This document shows, piece after piece, positions 1 to 6,308 of a stretch of DNA of 8,365 nucleotides. This DNA comes from Collinsella aerofaciens. GTDB lineage: Bacteria > Actinomycetota > Coriobacteriia > Coriobacteriales > Coriobacteriaceae. The notes under the pieces were generated by a model that ran no database searches, was not told where the DNA came from, and saw nothing but the letters and a program-made list of their open reading frames with translations. Both the position numbers and the translations under genes were made by a program. Each line of letters starts with the position of its first letter. Position 1 is the first letter of the stretch. The stretch spans positions 1 to 8,365 of the forward strand of contig RPYR01000243.1 of the NCBI GenBank assembly GCA_008671285.1. The letters are read 5' to 3'.

Positions 1-95
1 ATCATGAACACCGGGATAAAGACGATGCGAACGCACGTCACGATGTTGGCGGGCGTCCAAACACTCGTCAGTTCCTTATTGCTCTCGTTTGCCAC
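1..95 (-). CDS. pgsA: PgsA, CDP-diacylglycerol--glycerol-3-phosphate 3-phosphatidyltransferase (N-terminal part, cut by the left edge)
   Basis: Only the first 31 codons are present. The GTG start at 95-93 has an AGGAG ribosome binding site six bases upstream that overlaps the rimO stop codon. After a short polar leader the peptide reads WTPANIVTCVRIVFIPVFM, which matches the usual PgsA opening (N-hydrophilic, then 'P-N-x-(I/L)-T-x-x-R-I-x-x-I-P-x-F', entering the first membrane helix). The family makes phosphatidylglycerophosphate from CDP-diacylglycerol and glycerol-3-phosphate in the cytoplasmic membrane, the first committed step to phosphatidylglycerol and cardiolipin. The catalytic CDP-alcohol phosphotransferase motif (DGxxAR...) would lie past the edge and cannot be seen. 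Another CDP-alcohol phosphatidyltransferase remains possible, but the opening and the position after rimO favour pgsA. The nine-base gap to rimO implies cotranscription and probably coupled translation. Confidence 0.8.
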   Translation of the reverse strand, partial: MANESNKELTSVWTPANIVTCVRIVFIPVFM

Positions 96-106
96 GACGC
101 TCTCCT
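96..106 (-). promoter_or_regulatory. Ribosome binding site of pgsA, overlapping the rimO stop
   Basis: On the minus strand AGGAG lies at 106-102, six bases before the GTG at 95. It shares bases with the TAG stop of rimO (107-105). This decides the GTG as the start of pgsA and suggests that ribosomes finishing rimO can reinitiate directly. Confidence 0.75.
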
Positions 107-1454
107 ACTCCACAACATGGCCGATAAGCTCATAGAAGAAGCTATCGGTAAACTCGACGGTCAGAATATCGACCACGGACGCCTCACTGGCGTCCAAGTG
201 GACCGCGCCATCGGAATCGGGCGCCTGGAACCAGGCATGGCCGATCAGCTCGGTGCCGTCCTCGGTTTCTTCGATACCGTCGACGATCACCTGGGCGCGC
301 TCGCCCACATGGGCGGCGGTGGCGGCAACACCGAGCGACTCGGCCAGGTCCATGGCCTCCTGGGCGCGCTCGAGCTTGACCTCTTCGTCGACCTGACCCT
401 CCATCTTAGCGGCCAGGCTGCCCTCCTCCTGCGAGTAGGCAAAGACGCTCGTGTAATCAAAGCCGACGGTGTCCATAAAGTCGATAAGGTCGCGGAACTC
501 GTCGTCGGTCTCGGTCGGGAAGCCGACCATAGCCGTGGAACGGATCACGATGCCGGGGATACGCTCACGCAGATCGCGGAACAGGTCCTCGAGCTCCTGG
601 CGCGAACCGGAACGGCGCATAGCCTTGAGGATGCGCGCGTCGCAGTGCTGCACGGGGATATCGATATAGGGCAGCACCTCGGGCGTATCGCGAATCGTAT
701 CGATAAGCTCATCGGTCATGCCCTCGGGCTGCAGATAGAGCACGCGGACCCAGACGTTGTGCGGGCGCACGGCCTGGGCGACGGCACGCAGCAGCTGCGC
801 CAGATTGCGCGGCGAGCCCTCGGCGACATCCTCGTCAGTAAAGTCGGTGCCCCAAATACCCGTGTCCTGGCCGATCAGCACGATCTCGCGCACACCGCCG
901 GCAACCAGGTCGCGCACCTCGGAGATAATGCTCTCGGCATTGCGCGAATGATAGCGACCGCGAATATAGGGGATCATGCAGAAGCTGCAGAAGCGGTTGC
1001 AGCCATCGGAAATCTTGACGTAGGCGACAGCACCCTCGACGGTACGTTTGACCTGCGGGATATAGGCTGCAATCTCACGCTCGACACCCAGCACGCCATC
1101 GATGACCGCCACGATGCCGTCTTCCTCGTCGGCCTTCACAAAGGCAGCGACCTCGGGCAGCTCGTCAGGCAGGTCATCGCCATAGCGCGACGGCACGCAG
1201 CCGCACATGACGATGGGGCAAGAACGAACGCCGTCCTGAACCTCGTTGGCGAGCTCGAGCGTGGTCTCGATGCTCTCGGACGTTGCGGAGGCGAGGAACG
1301 AGCAAGTATTGACGATGGCGATATCGGCAACCTGCGGGTCGAATGCCTCCTCGTAGCCCGCGGCGGTCAAAAGAGAACGCATGCGGTCGGTGTCAACCTC
1401 GTTCTTAGCGCACCCGAGGGTGATGTAGAGCACGGAGCCCAACGGTGTATCCAT
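105..1454 (-). CDS. rimO: RimO, ribosomal protein S12 methylthiotransferase (radical SAM)
   Basis: This 449-residue protein has the complete methylthiotransferase architecture. The N-terminal UPF0004 domain carries three conserved cysteines, C15 (LGCAKNEVD), C51 (NTCSF) and C86 (CGCVPSR), expected to hold one 4Fe-4S cluster. The radical SAM domain has the CX3CX2C motif C152-C156-C159 (DGCNRFCSFCMIP) for the second cluster and SAM. A TRAM domain fills roughly residues 383-449. RimO, not MiaB, is indicated by IRGRYHSR after the cluster motif, by DIPVQHCD near 265-272 and by VFAYSQEEGS near 337-345; MiaB normally has a 'HLPVQSGS' type segment. The enzyme beta-methylthiolates a conserved aspartate of ribosomal protein S12 in the cytoplasm. 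Length is typical for the family. The ATG is the best start because the family begins just before the first cysteine motif, although the nearest purine-rich box (GAAAGGA) is 12 bases away, a loose spacing. It sits 27 bases after yajQ. Confidence 0.93.
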   Translation of the reverse strand: MDTPLGSVLYITLGCAKNEVDTDRMRSLLTAAGYEEAFDPQVADIAIVNTCSFLASATSESIETTLELANEVQDGVRSCPIVMCGCVPSRYGDDLPDELPEVAAFVKADEEDGIVAVIDGVLGVEREIAAYIPQVKRTVEGAVAYVKISDGCNRFCSFCMIPYIRGRYHSRNAESIISEVRDLVAGGVREIVLIGQDTGIWGTDFTDEDVAEGSPRNLAQLLRAVAQAVRPHNVWVRVLYLQPEGMTDELIDTIRDTPEVLPYIDIPVQHCDARILKAMRRSGSRQELEDLFRDLRERIPGIVIRSTAMVGFPTETDDEFRDLIDFMDTVGFDYTSVFAYSQEEGSLAAKMEGQVDEEVKLERAQEAMDLAESLGVAATAAHVGERAQVIVDGIEETEDGTELIGHAWFQAPDSDGAVHLDASEASVVDILTVEFTDSFFYELIGHVVE

Positions 1455-1481
1455 GTTGGAGAGCAGTCCTTTCGATTGATA

Positions 1482-1979
1482 TTAGCGGTAGTTGGTGAAC
1501 TGCAGCGGCTGGCCGTAGTCATGGTCGCGCAGGAACTGGATCACGGTCTGCAACGCGTCCTTCGAAGCAGATGAAACACGCAGCTTATCGGCCTCGATGG
1601 TCACCTTGACCTTGAGCTTTTGATCCTTGATGTCCTTGTTGATCTTCTTGGCGGTCGCCTGGTCGATACCCTCGACAATATGGCCGAGCACGCGCACGGT
1701 GCCGCCCGACGCCGCCTGAGGAGCATCCCACGAGACAGCCTTGAGGTCAATGCCGCGCTTGATGAGCTTGGAACTCAGCACGTCGATAATCTGCTTAGAG
1801 ACAAAGTCAGCCGGGGCGCTGATCGTAAAGAGCTTGTCGCCCTTCGAAAGCTCGATCGTGGCGCCGGAATCCTTAAGGTCATAGCGCTGGGAAATCTCGC
1901 GCGTGGTCTGCTGGAAGGCGTTGTCGACCTCTTGCATGTTGACCTCGGACACGACGTCGAAGCTGGAATCTTTAGCCAT
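1482..1979 (-). CDS. yajQ: YajQ-family (UPF0234) nucleotide-binding protein
   Basis: The 165-residue product matches the YajQ family over its full length. The N-terminus SFDVVSEVNMQEVDNAF, the RYDLKDSGATIEL segment near 32-44, SSKLIKRGIDLK near 69-80, KKINKDIKDQKLKVKV near 111-126 and the C-terminus LQFTNYR are all hallmark segments. The family is small, soluble and cytoplasmic, with two ferredoxin-like halves. A Xanthomonas member has been described as a cyclic-di-GMP effector, and others bind nucleic acid or nucleotides; the role in this lineage is unknown, so no specific pathway is assigned. The ATG start is supported by AGGA six bases upstream within GAAAGGAAAC (1992-1983). It follows the rodZ-like gene by 26 bases and precedes rimO by 27 bases, so it is probably part of the same transcript. 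Confidence 0.93.
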   Translation of the reverse strand: MAKDSSFDVVSEVNMQEVDNAFQQTTREISQRYDLKDSGATIELSKGDKLFTISAPADFVSKQIIDVLSSKLIKRGIDLKAVSWDAPQAASGGTVRVLGHIVEGIDQATAKKINKDIKDQKLKVKVTIEADKLRVSSASKDALQTVIQFLRDHDYGQPLQFTNYR

Positions 1980-1992
1980 GATGTTTCCTTTC
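1980..1992 (-). promoter_or_regulatory. Ribosome binding site of yajQ
   Basis: The minus strand reads GAAAGGAAAC at 1992-1983, placing AGGA six bases before the ATG at 1979. The same ten-base string occurs upstream of rnj (7990-7981) and a shortened form (GAAAGGA) upstream of rimO, which suggests a preferred ribosome binding sequence in this genome. Confidence 0.65.
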
Positions 1993-2005
1993 GCGTACGA
2001 GCGGC

Positions 2006-3517
2006 TTAGTAGCTATCGTACGAATAGTCGGTAGAATCGGTGGGTGTCTGACCGTCAGTTGCGGTATCGGCGCCATCCGTGGACTGGGCATCGGTAACGT
2101 CGGTGGTATCGGCACCATCGGTGGTATCGGTACCATCAGAACTTTCACCATTCTCGAAATCAGTCGTCTCCTTCTTGGGAACGGTGATCGTCACACGCGC
2201 CACGCCCGAGGTCTTGGTATCGTAACGAACCTTTTCACCGTTCTTGGTAACGGTGACATCGGAAGGCTTGGACGTGGTGATCTCGATCGAGGACTCGGGC
2301 GAGTACTCCTGCTCAAAGGGGCCAGTCGCTTGGGCGCCATAGACCGACTTGCCGTCGACCTTGACCTCAATCCACGCGGTCTTTCCCTTGGCAACGGAGA
2401 CTTTGACCTTCGTGACCTCGTTCTCTTCCTTCTTGGCCGTCGTCTTGGTAGCGTCCGAGTCAGTCGACTCATCCGTCGCCTCATCGGTGTCTTCGTCCTC
2501 GTCGACCGTTTCGGTCTTCTTAGAAGACTTCTTGGTCGTCGTCTTGGTAGCAGTGGGCGTCTCGGGCGTGGTCTCGGGCGCCGAAGATGCGCAGCCGCGC
2601 AGAAGCACCACGATGAGCACAATCAACAACAGCGCAACGGCACCGATGCCGGCGTAGACGATACGCGGATCGAGCCCGTTGTTTTGAGGAGTACGTGATC
2701 CGCCGCGTCCACGATTGGAACTGCTGCGGCCGCCTCCCTGAGGCATACGACCACGATTGCTATCGGAACGGCCGCGATAGCCACCCTGGCCCTGAAGGCT
2801 GCGCTGACCCGAGCGGGGCGCAAGTTCACCGCGGCCTTGATAGCCACGCTGGCCCGAACGCGGAGCCGAAGAGCGCTGGCCATACGGCTGTGATTGAGAG
2901 CGAAGACGCGGCGTCACCTGCGTGGTATCGGCATCCGCATAGCCACCGCGAGAGCGACCAGAAGAGACCCCACGGTAACCGCGATCGGAATAGCCGCCGT
3001 CGCCGTAGCCGGCACGAGGGTCACGAGCCACGCCGCGGGCAGCGGGAAGTGCACGGTCCTCGGGCATCGGCGTACTGCGGAACCGGTCACGCTGTGAGCG
3101 AATCTCCTCGCCCGAACCCGTCTCGGTAATATAACCGGCCTGCTGAGGACGCTGTCCATAGCGGGTCGAACGACCGCCCTGAACCATCAGGAAGCGCCCG
3201 TTATCGACCGAGGAACGCGAATTGACGTAGCCGGCGGCGTCCTGAAAACGACCGCCCTGCTGCGACGTCTCGCGTTCGTATGCCATCAGATCGTCAAAGT
3301 AGGCATTGACGACCTCGCGCGGATTGAGGCCCAAAAAGCGAGCATAGCTCGAAATCATGCCCTGCGCATAGCCGCGCGGCGGCATCGAAGCAAAGTTACC
3401 GGTCTCGAAAAACTCGATGATCTGCGGCCTGATTTTGATGGTGTTGGCGACTTGCTGAATGGAAAGGCCCATTCGGCGACGCTGCTCAAGCAGCATGTCA
3501 CCAAAGCGTGCAGCCAT
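2006..3517 (-). CDS. rodZ: RodZ-like protein: cytoplasmic HTH, Arg/Gly-rich linker, one membrane helix, extracytoplasmic DUF4115-like domain
   Basis: The order of parts is that of RodZ. Residues 5-73 form the Xre/Cro-like helix-turn-helix of the RodZ family (FGDMLLEQRRRMGLSIQQVA, then KIRPQIIEFFETGNF, PRGYAQGMISSYARFLGL). Residues 140-280 are an unusually long disordered linker rich in Arg, Gly, Ser and Gln. Residues 287-307 are one membrane helix (YAGIGAVALLLIVLIVVLL). Residues 311-366 are Thr/Lys then acidic. Residues 368-447 resemble the RodZ C-terminal beta domain (DUF4115; KVSVAKGKTAWIEVKVDGK). A Thr/Asp/Gly tail (450-503) closes the protein. In known systems RodZ links MreB to the envelope and affects rod shape; whether this organism has MreB cannot be told here. 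At 503 residues it is longer than many homologues, because of the linker and tail. The basic linker inside and acidic tail outside fit an N-in topology. The ATG shares one base with the ftsK stop (TGATG) and has GGAGG six bases upstream, so translation is probably coupled to ftsK. Confidence 0.85.
   Translation of the reverse strand: MAARFGDMLLEQRRRMGLSIQQVANTIKIRPQIIEFFETGNFASMPPRGYAQGMISSYARFLGLNPREVVNAYFDDLMAYERETSQQGGRFQDAAGYVNSRSSVDNGRFLMVQGGRSTRYGQRPQQAGYITETGSGEEIRSQRDRFRSTPMPEDRALPAARGVARDPRAGYGDGGYSDRGYRGVSSGRSRGGYADADTTQVTPRLRSQSQPYGQRSSAPRSGQRGYQGRGELAPRSGQRSLQGQGGYRGRSDSNRGRMPQGGGRSSSNRGRGGSRTPQNNGLDPRIVYAGIGAVALLLIVLIVVLLRGCASSAPETTPETPTATKTTTKKSSKKTETVDEDEDTDEATDESTDSDATKTTAKKEENEVTKVKVSVAKGKTAWIEVKVDGKSVYGAQATGPFEQEYSPESSIEITTSKPSDVTVTKNGEKVRYDTKTSGVARVTITVPKKETTDFENGESSDGTDTTDGADTTDVTDAQSTDGADTATDGQTPTDSTDYSYDSY
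2101..2136 (-). repeat. Two-copy 18-bp tandem repeat in the rodZ-like tail
   Basis: Bases 2101-2118 and 2119-2136 are adjacent 18-base units differing at one position (17/18 identical). They encode DGTDTT and DGADTT in the acidic C-terminal tail. More degenerate relatives of the unit (GGTATCGG followed by a CCAT-type segment) continue at about 2062-2085, giving DGADTATDG. The in-frame length means copy-number change would lengthen or shorten the tail without a frameshift. Confidence 0.85.
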
Positions 3518-6297
3518 CAGAATCCTCCAAACTCACGATCTTCACGTGCCATCTCGGCGTCGACAGACTCCAGCGCGGCAAGCCCCTCCTCGTCCAACAG
3601 GACCTCGCGCGGCTTGGAACCGTCGGGCGGGCCGACGACACCCTTTTCTTCCAGCATATCCATAATACGCCCGGCACGCGCATAGCCAACCTTCAGACGA
3701 CGTTGCAGGCCAGATGTGGAGCCAAGCTGCGATTCCACCACAATATGGGCGGCTTCCCAAATGAGCGGATCATCGTCTTGCGGCTCGGCGACTCCGGTAC
3801 GGACAATGCCGCCGCCACCCGCCATGGACATGGAAGCGGGCGCCACGGCAGACAGGATCTCCTCGTGGTAGTCGGGCTCGCTCTGCGACTTGACGAACTC
3901 GACGATCTCGTTGATTTCATCATCCGAGACAAAGCAGCCCTGGATACGGCGGGGCTTGCCCCAGTCGACCTTAGAGAACAGCATGTCGCCCAAACCGGTG
4001 AGCTTTTCGGCGCCCATCTGGTCGATGATGACGCGCGAGGCGATGCCCGTGGCGACGTTAAAGGCGATGCGGTTGGTGATGTTGGCCTTGATGAGGCCCG
4101 TCACCACGTTGGAGCTCGGGCGCTGCGTGGCCACGATAAGGTGGATACCGGCGGCACGGCCCAGCTGAGCAATACGCACGATCGAGGCCTCGACATCCTT
4201 ACCGGCAACCATCATCAGGTCCGAGAGCTCGTCGATGATGATGACCAGGTAGGGCATCTTTTGCGGCGGGTTATCGTAATGCTCAAACTCGCCGGCGGCC
4301 TGCTTTTCGTTGTAGGTTGAGATCTTACGCACGTTGAGACGCTCGAAGACCTTCAGGCGACGCTCCATCTCGGACACGGCCCATTGCAGAGCGCTCGCGG
4401 CCTGCTTGGGCTCGGTCACTACAGGCACGTAAAGATGCGGCAGACCGTTATAGCCCGCAAGCTCGACGCGCTTGGGGTCGACCATGATCAGGCGAACGTC
4501 CTCGGGAAGGGCGCGCATGAGCAAGGTCGTGATGATGGAGTTGATCATGACCGACTTACCGGAACCCGTGGTACCGGCGATCAGCAGGTGGGGCATCTTG
4601 GCAAGGTCGGCGACGACCGGCGTGCCCTCGGCATCGCGCCCGATTGCGAGCTCGAGCGGACCGCCCTTCACATAGGGCAGCACGTCGCCCAGGTTGACGT
4701 TCTGGCGCTTGCGATTGGGGATCTCGATACCCACAAGCGAGGTGCCGGGGATCGGGGCAAAGATACGCACCGACTGGGCAGCGAGCGATAGCGCGATATC
4801 GTCCTCGAGGCTCGAGATCTTGCTCACGCGCTCGCCCTCGCCAGGTTGCAGCTTAAAGGTCGTCACCGTGGGGCCGGCGATCCAGCCGACCACGCGGGCA
4901 CTACGACCAAACTCCAGCAAGGTGGACTGAAGCGACTCGGCAGTCTGTTCCAGCTCCTTGTCAGAAGACGCGGCGGAAGCCGACTGCGGGTTGGCATGCA
5001 GGATTTCGAGCGGCGGAAGCTTGAGGCCGTCCTCTTCTTCGCCCTCGTTATCTGCGGCGCCGCCGTCCGCTCCCCCATCGCTAGCCGCAGCCGATTCGAC
5101 AGCACTCAAGGCAGGCGCATCGGCAACCTTGGGATGCTTCAAGAAGTCGGGGATCTGAGGTGCTGCCGAGACAGGATTCACGGCAAACGGCGGCTCGGAC
5201 TCGTCGATCTTATCGGGGTCGTCTTCCATCGAAAGCTGACCGGTTACCTGGTCGCGCTTTGCATGGCGACGCGGCAGCAAAGTTGTCTTTGCGGTCTCAA
5301 TCGGAGCCTCGTCGTCCTCGTCATCGCCCTCGGTGAGCTCAATCTCGCTCTCGGACCAAGACGGGTCGGGCTCACTCGTATTGAGTTTGGGCGCAGCCTT
5401 GCCCTTCTTGGCATGGCGGCGCGGCAACAGCGTCGTCTTAGCGCGCTCAGCTTCCACGGCATCGGACACGTCGACAAACGGATCCTCGTCCTCGTCGTCA
5501 TCGTCCAAAACCGGGTCCACATCGTTGCCCAGGACCGTGGTCACGGCAGCATCGGAGCCCTTTTGACGAAGAATGCTCAGGTGCGGAAGGGCAACGCCGG
5601 GCACCGACAGGGCTTCATCGTCACCCCACGGGCTCGCGTTAACATCGGCACGACGGCGCTCGGCAAAATCGGCCGCACGGTCGCGAGCAGAGCGCAAAAC
5701 GCCACCCACCGAAAAGCCGATGATGACCAGGCCCACGACGACAAGGCCCAACAGGACTACCATCGCGATAGGCTTACCCAGGGCATTCTGCAGCGCACTC
5801 GCAATAAACGCACCAATGTAGCCACCCGAGGCGGACAGATTTTGCGGCGTGAACATAAGGTCGCACGAGTCGCTCGTACCTGGCACCATCAACGAAAGAA
5901 TGGAGACGACGGCGATAAAGACCACGGCGCCGCCCGCAACAGAGCGCACGTTGAGCGGCGAGTCCTCGCCTAAAAAGAGTGTGGCGGCAAACAGCAAAAT
6001 GACGATCGGCAGCACGTAGGCGCCCAGACCAAAGCCCAGGTGGTAGAAACCAGCAACCGCAGCCGTAACGGGTGCGGTCGCCGGCGAAATCACGGCAATG
6101 AAGGACGCAATCGCCAAAACGGCGATGACCACGCCGGCGATATCGCGGTTGGCCGAGGGCTCGACCAAGGGCTCAAAATCGTCGAAGTCGGCCTCGTGGC
6201 CCTTATTGGCACGCAGATGGGAACCGGCACCCTTAGCAGATGCCGGTTGGTTATTGGCCTTATTGCCTTTGGCGTTTTGTGCAGATCCGCGCGCCAA
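3517..6297 (-). CDS. ftsK: FtsK/SpoIIIE-family DNA translocase
   Basis: This 926-residue protein is a full FtsK/SpoIIIE pump. Residues 1-50 are a basic/polar leader. Four hydrophobic segments lie near 53-75, 80-109, 121-139 and 178-198. A long acidic linker occupies about 205-450 (DDDDEDED near 265-272, EGDDEDDE near 323-330, EGEEED near 418-423). The motor includes Walker A GTTGSGKS at 575-582, Walker B YLVIIIDE with D689/E690, and ATQRPS at 723-728. The C-terminal winged-helix gamma domain spans about 843-905 (STSGLQRRLKVGYARAGRIM). Family members form membrane-anchored hexamers at the septum and move chromosomal DNA directionally during division. It is longer than many SpoIIIE proteins mainly because of the linker, which contains a 12-residue motif twice (separate entry). 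The start is TTG, chosen because GGAGG lies six bases upstream and only one base separates it from the rnj stop. The stop overlaps the rodZ-like start. Confidence 0.95.
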   Translation of the reverse strand: MARGSAQNAKGNKANNQPASAKGAGSHLRANKGHEADFDDFEPLVEPSANRDIAGVVIAVLAIASFIAVISPATAPVTAAVAGFYHLGFGLGAYVLPIVILLFAATLFLGEDSPLNVRSVAGGAVVFIAVVSILSLMVPGTSDSCDLMFTPQNLSASGGYIGAFIASALQNALGKPIAMVVLLGLVVVGLVIIGFSVGGVLRSARDRAADFAERRRADVNASPWGDDEALSVPGVALPHLSILRQKGSDAAVTTVLGNDVDPVLDDDDEDEDPFVDVSDAVEAERAKTTLLPRRHAKKGKAAPKLNTSEPDPSWSESEIELTEGDDEDDEAPIETAKTTLLPRRHAKRDQVTGQLSMEDDPDKIDESEPPFAVNPVSAAPQIPDFLKHPKVADAPALSAVESAAASDGGADGGAADNEGEEEDGLKLPPLEILHANPQSASAASSDKELEQTAESLQSTLLEFGRSARVVGWIAGPTVTTFKLQPGEGERVSKISSLEDDIALSLAAQSVRIFAPIPGTSLVGIEIPNRKRQNVNLGDVLPYVKGGPLELAIGRDAEGTPVVADLAKMPHLLIAGTTGSGKSVMINSIITTLLMRALPEDVRLIMVDPKRVELAGYNGLPHLYVPVVTEPKQAASALQWAVSEMERRLKVFERLNVRKISTYNEKQAAGEFEHYDNPPQKMPYLVIIIDELSDLMMVAGKDVEASIVRIAQLGRAAGIHLIVATQRPSSNVVTGLIKANITNRIAFNVATGIASRVIIDQMGAEKLTGLGDMLFSKVDWGKPRRIQGCFVSDDEINEIVEFVKSQSEPDYHEEILSAVAPASMSMAGGGGIVRTGVAEPQDDDPLIWEAAHIVVESQLGSTSGLQRRLKVGYARAGRIMDMLEEKGVVGPPDGSKPREVLLDEEGLAALESVDAEMAREDREFGGF
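3518..3528 (-). promoter_or_regulatory. Ribosome binding site of the rodZ-like gene, inside the end of ftsK
   Basis: GGAGG at 3528-3524 on the minus strand lies six bases before the ATG at 3517 and codes for the last Gly-Gly of FtsK. With the TGATG stop/start overlap this is a standard arrangement for translational coupling. Confidence 0.8.
5257..5292 (-). repeat. FtsK linker motif, copy 2 (residues 336-347)
   Basis: This stretch codes for AKTTLLPRRHAK, identical to residues 286-297 and exactly 50 residues later. The DNA differs from copy 1 at 7 of 36 bases, each in a synonymous position. An acidic run (EGDDEDDE) precedes it and basic residues follow. Confidence 0.9.
5407..5442 (-). repeat. 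FtsK linker motif, copy 1 (residues 286-297)
   Basis: First copy of AKTTLLPRRHAK, in otherwise low-complexity acidic linker. It follows an acidic run (DDDDEDEDP) and is followed by KGK, so each copy is a basic/hydrophobic island in negative surroundings. Confidence 0.9.
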
Positions 6298-6308
6298 ACT
6301 AAACCTCC
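6298..6308 (-). promoter_or_regulatory. Ribosome binding site of ftsK, inside the last codons of rnj
   Basis: GGAGG at 6308-6304 on the minus strand lies six bases before the TTG at 6297 and overlaps the Met-Glu-Val end of RNase J. It is the main reason for accepting a TTG start, since no ATG or GTG near it has such a site. Confidence 0.75.

Noticed and set aside
105..1454. MiaB (tRNA methylthiotransferase) as an alternative for RimO
   Set aside because: The DIPVQHCD segment, the HSR motif after the radical SAM cysteines and the YSQEEGS segment follow RimO and not MiaB.
117..1574. A 485-codon open frame on the plus strand opposite rimO
   Set aside because: It is the antisense shadow of rimO and yajQ in GC-rich DNA. 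Its translation is full of short Asp/Gly/His/Leu pieces with no recognisable fold, and the opposite strand codes for a well-conserved enzyme.
2006..3517. The helix-turn-helix protein as an ordinary cytoplasmic transcription repressor
   Set aside because: A strong single membrane helix and a DUF4115-like outer domain follow the HTH, which is the RodZ layout.
4846..5973. A 375-codon open frame on the plus strand opposite ftsK
   Set aside because: It lies wholly inside ftsK, much of it opposite the low-complexity linker, and has the Arg/Gly/His-rich composition typical of antisense frames; no family resemblance.
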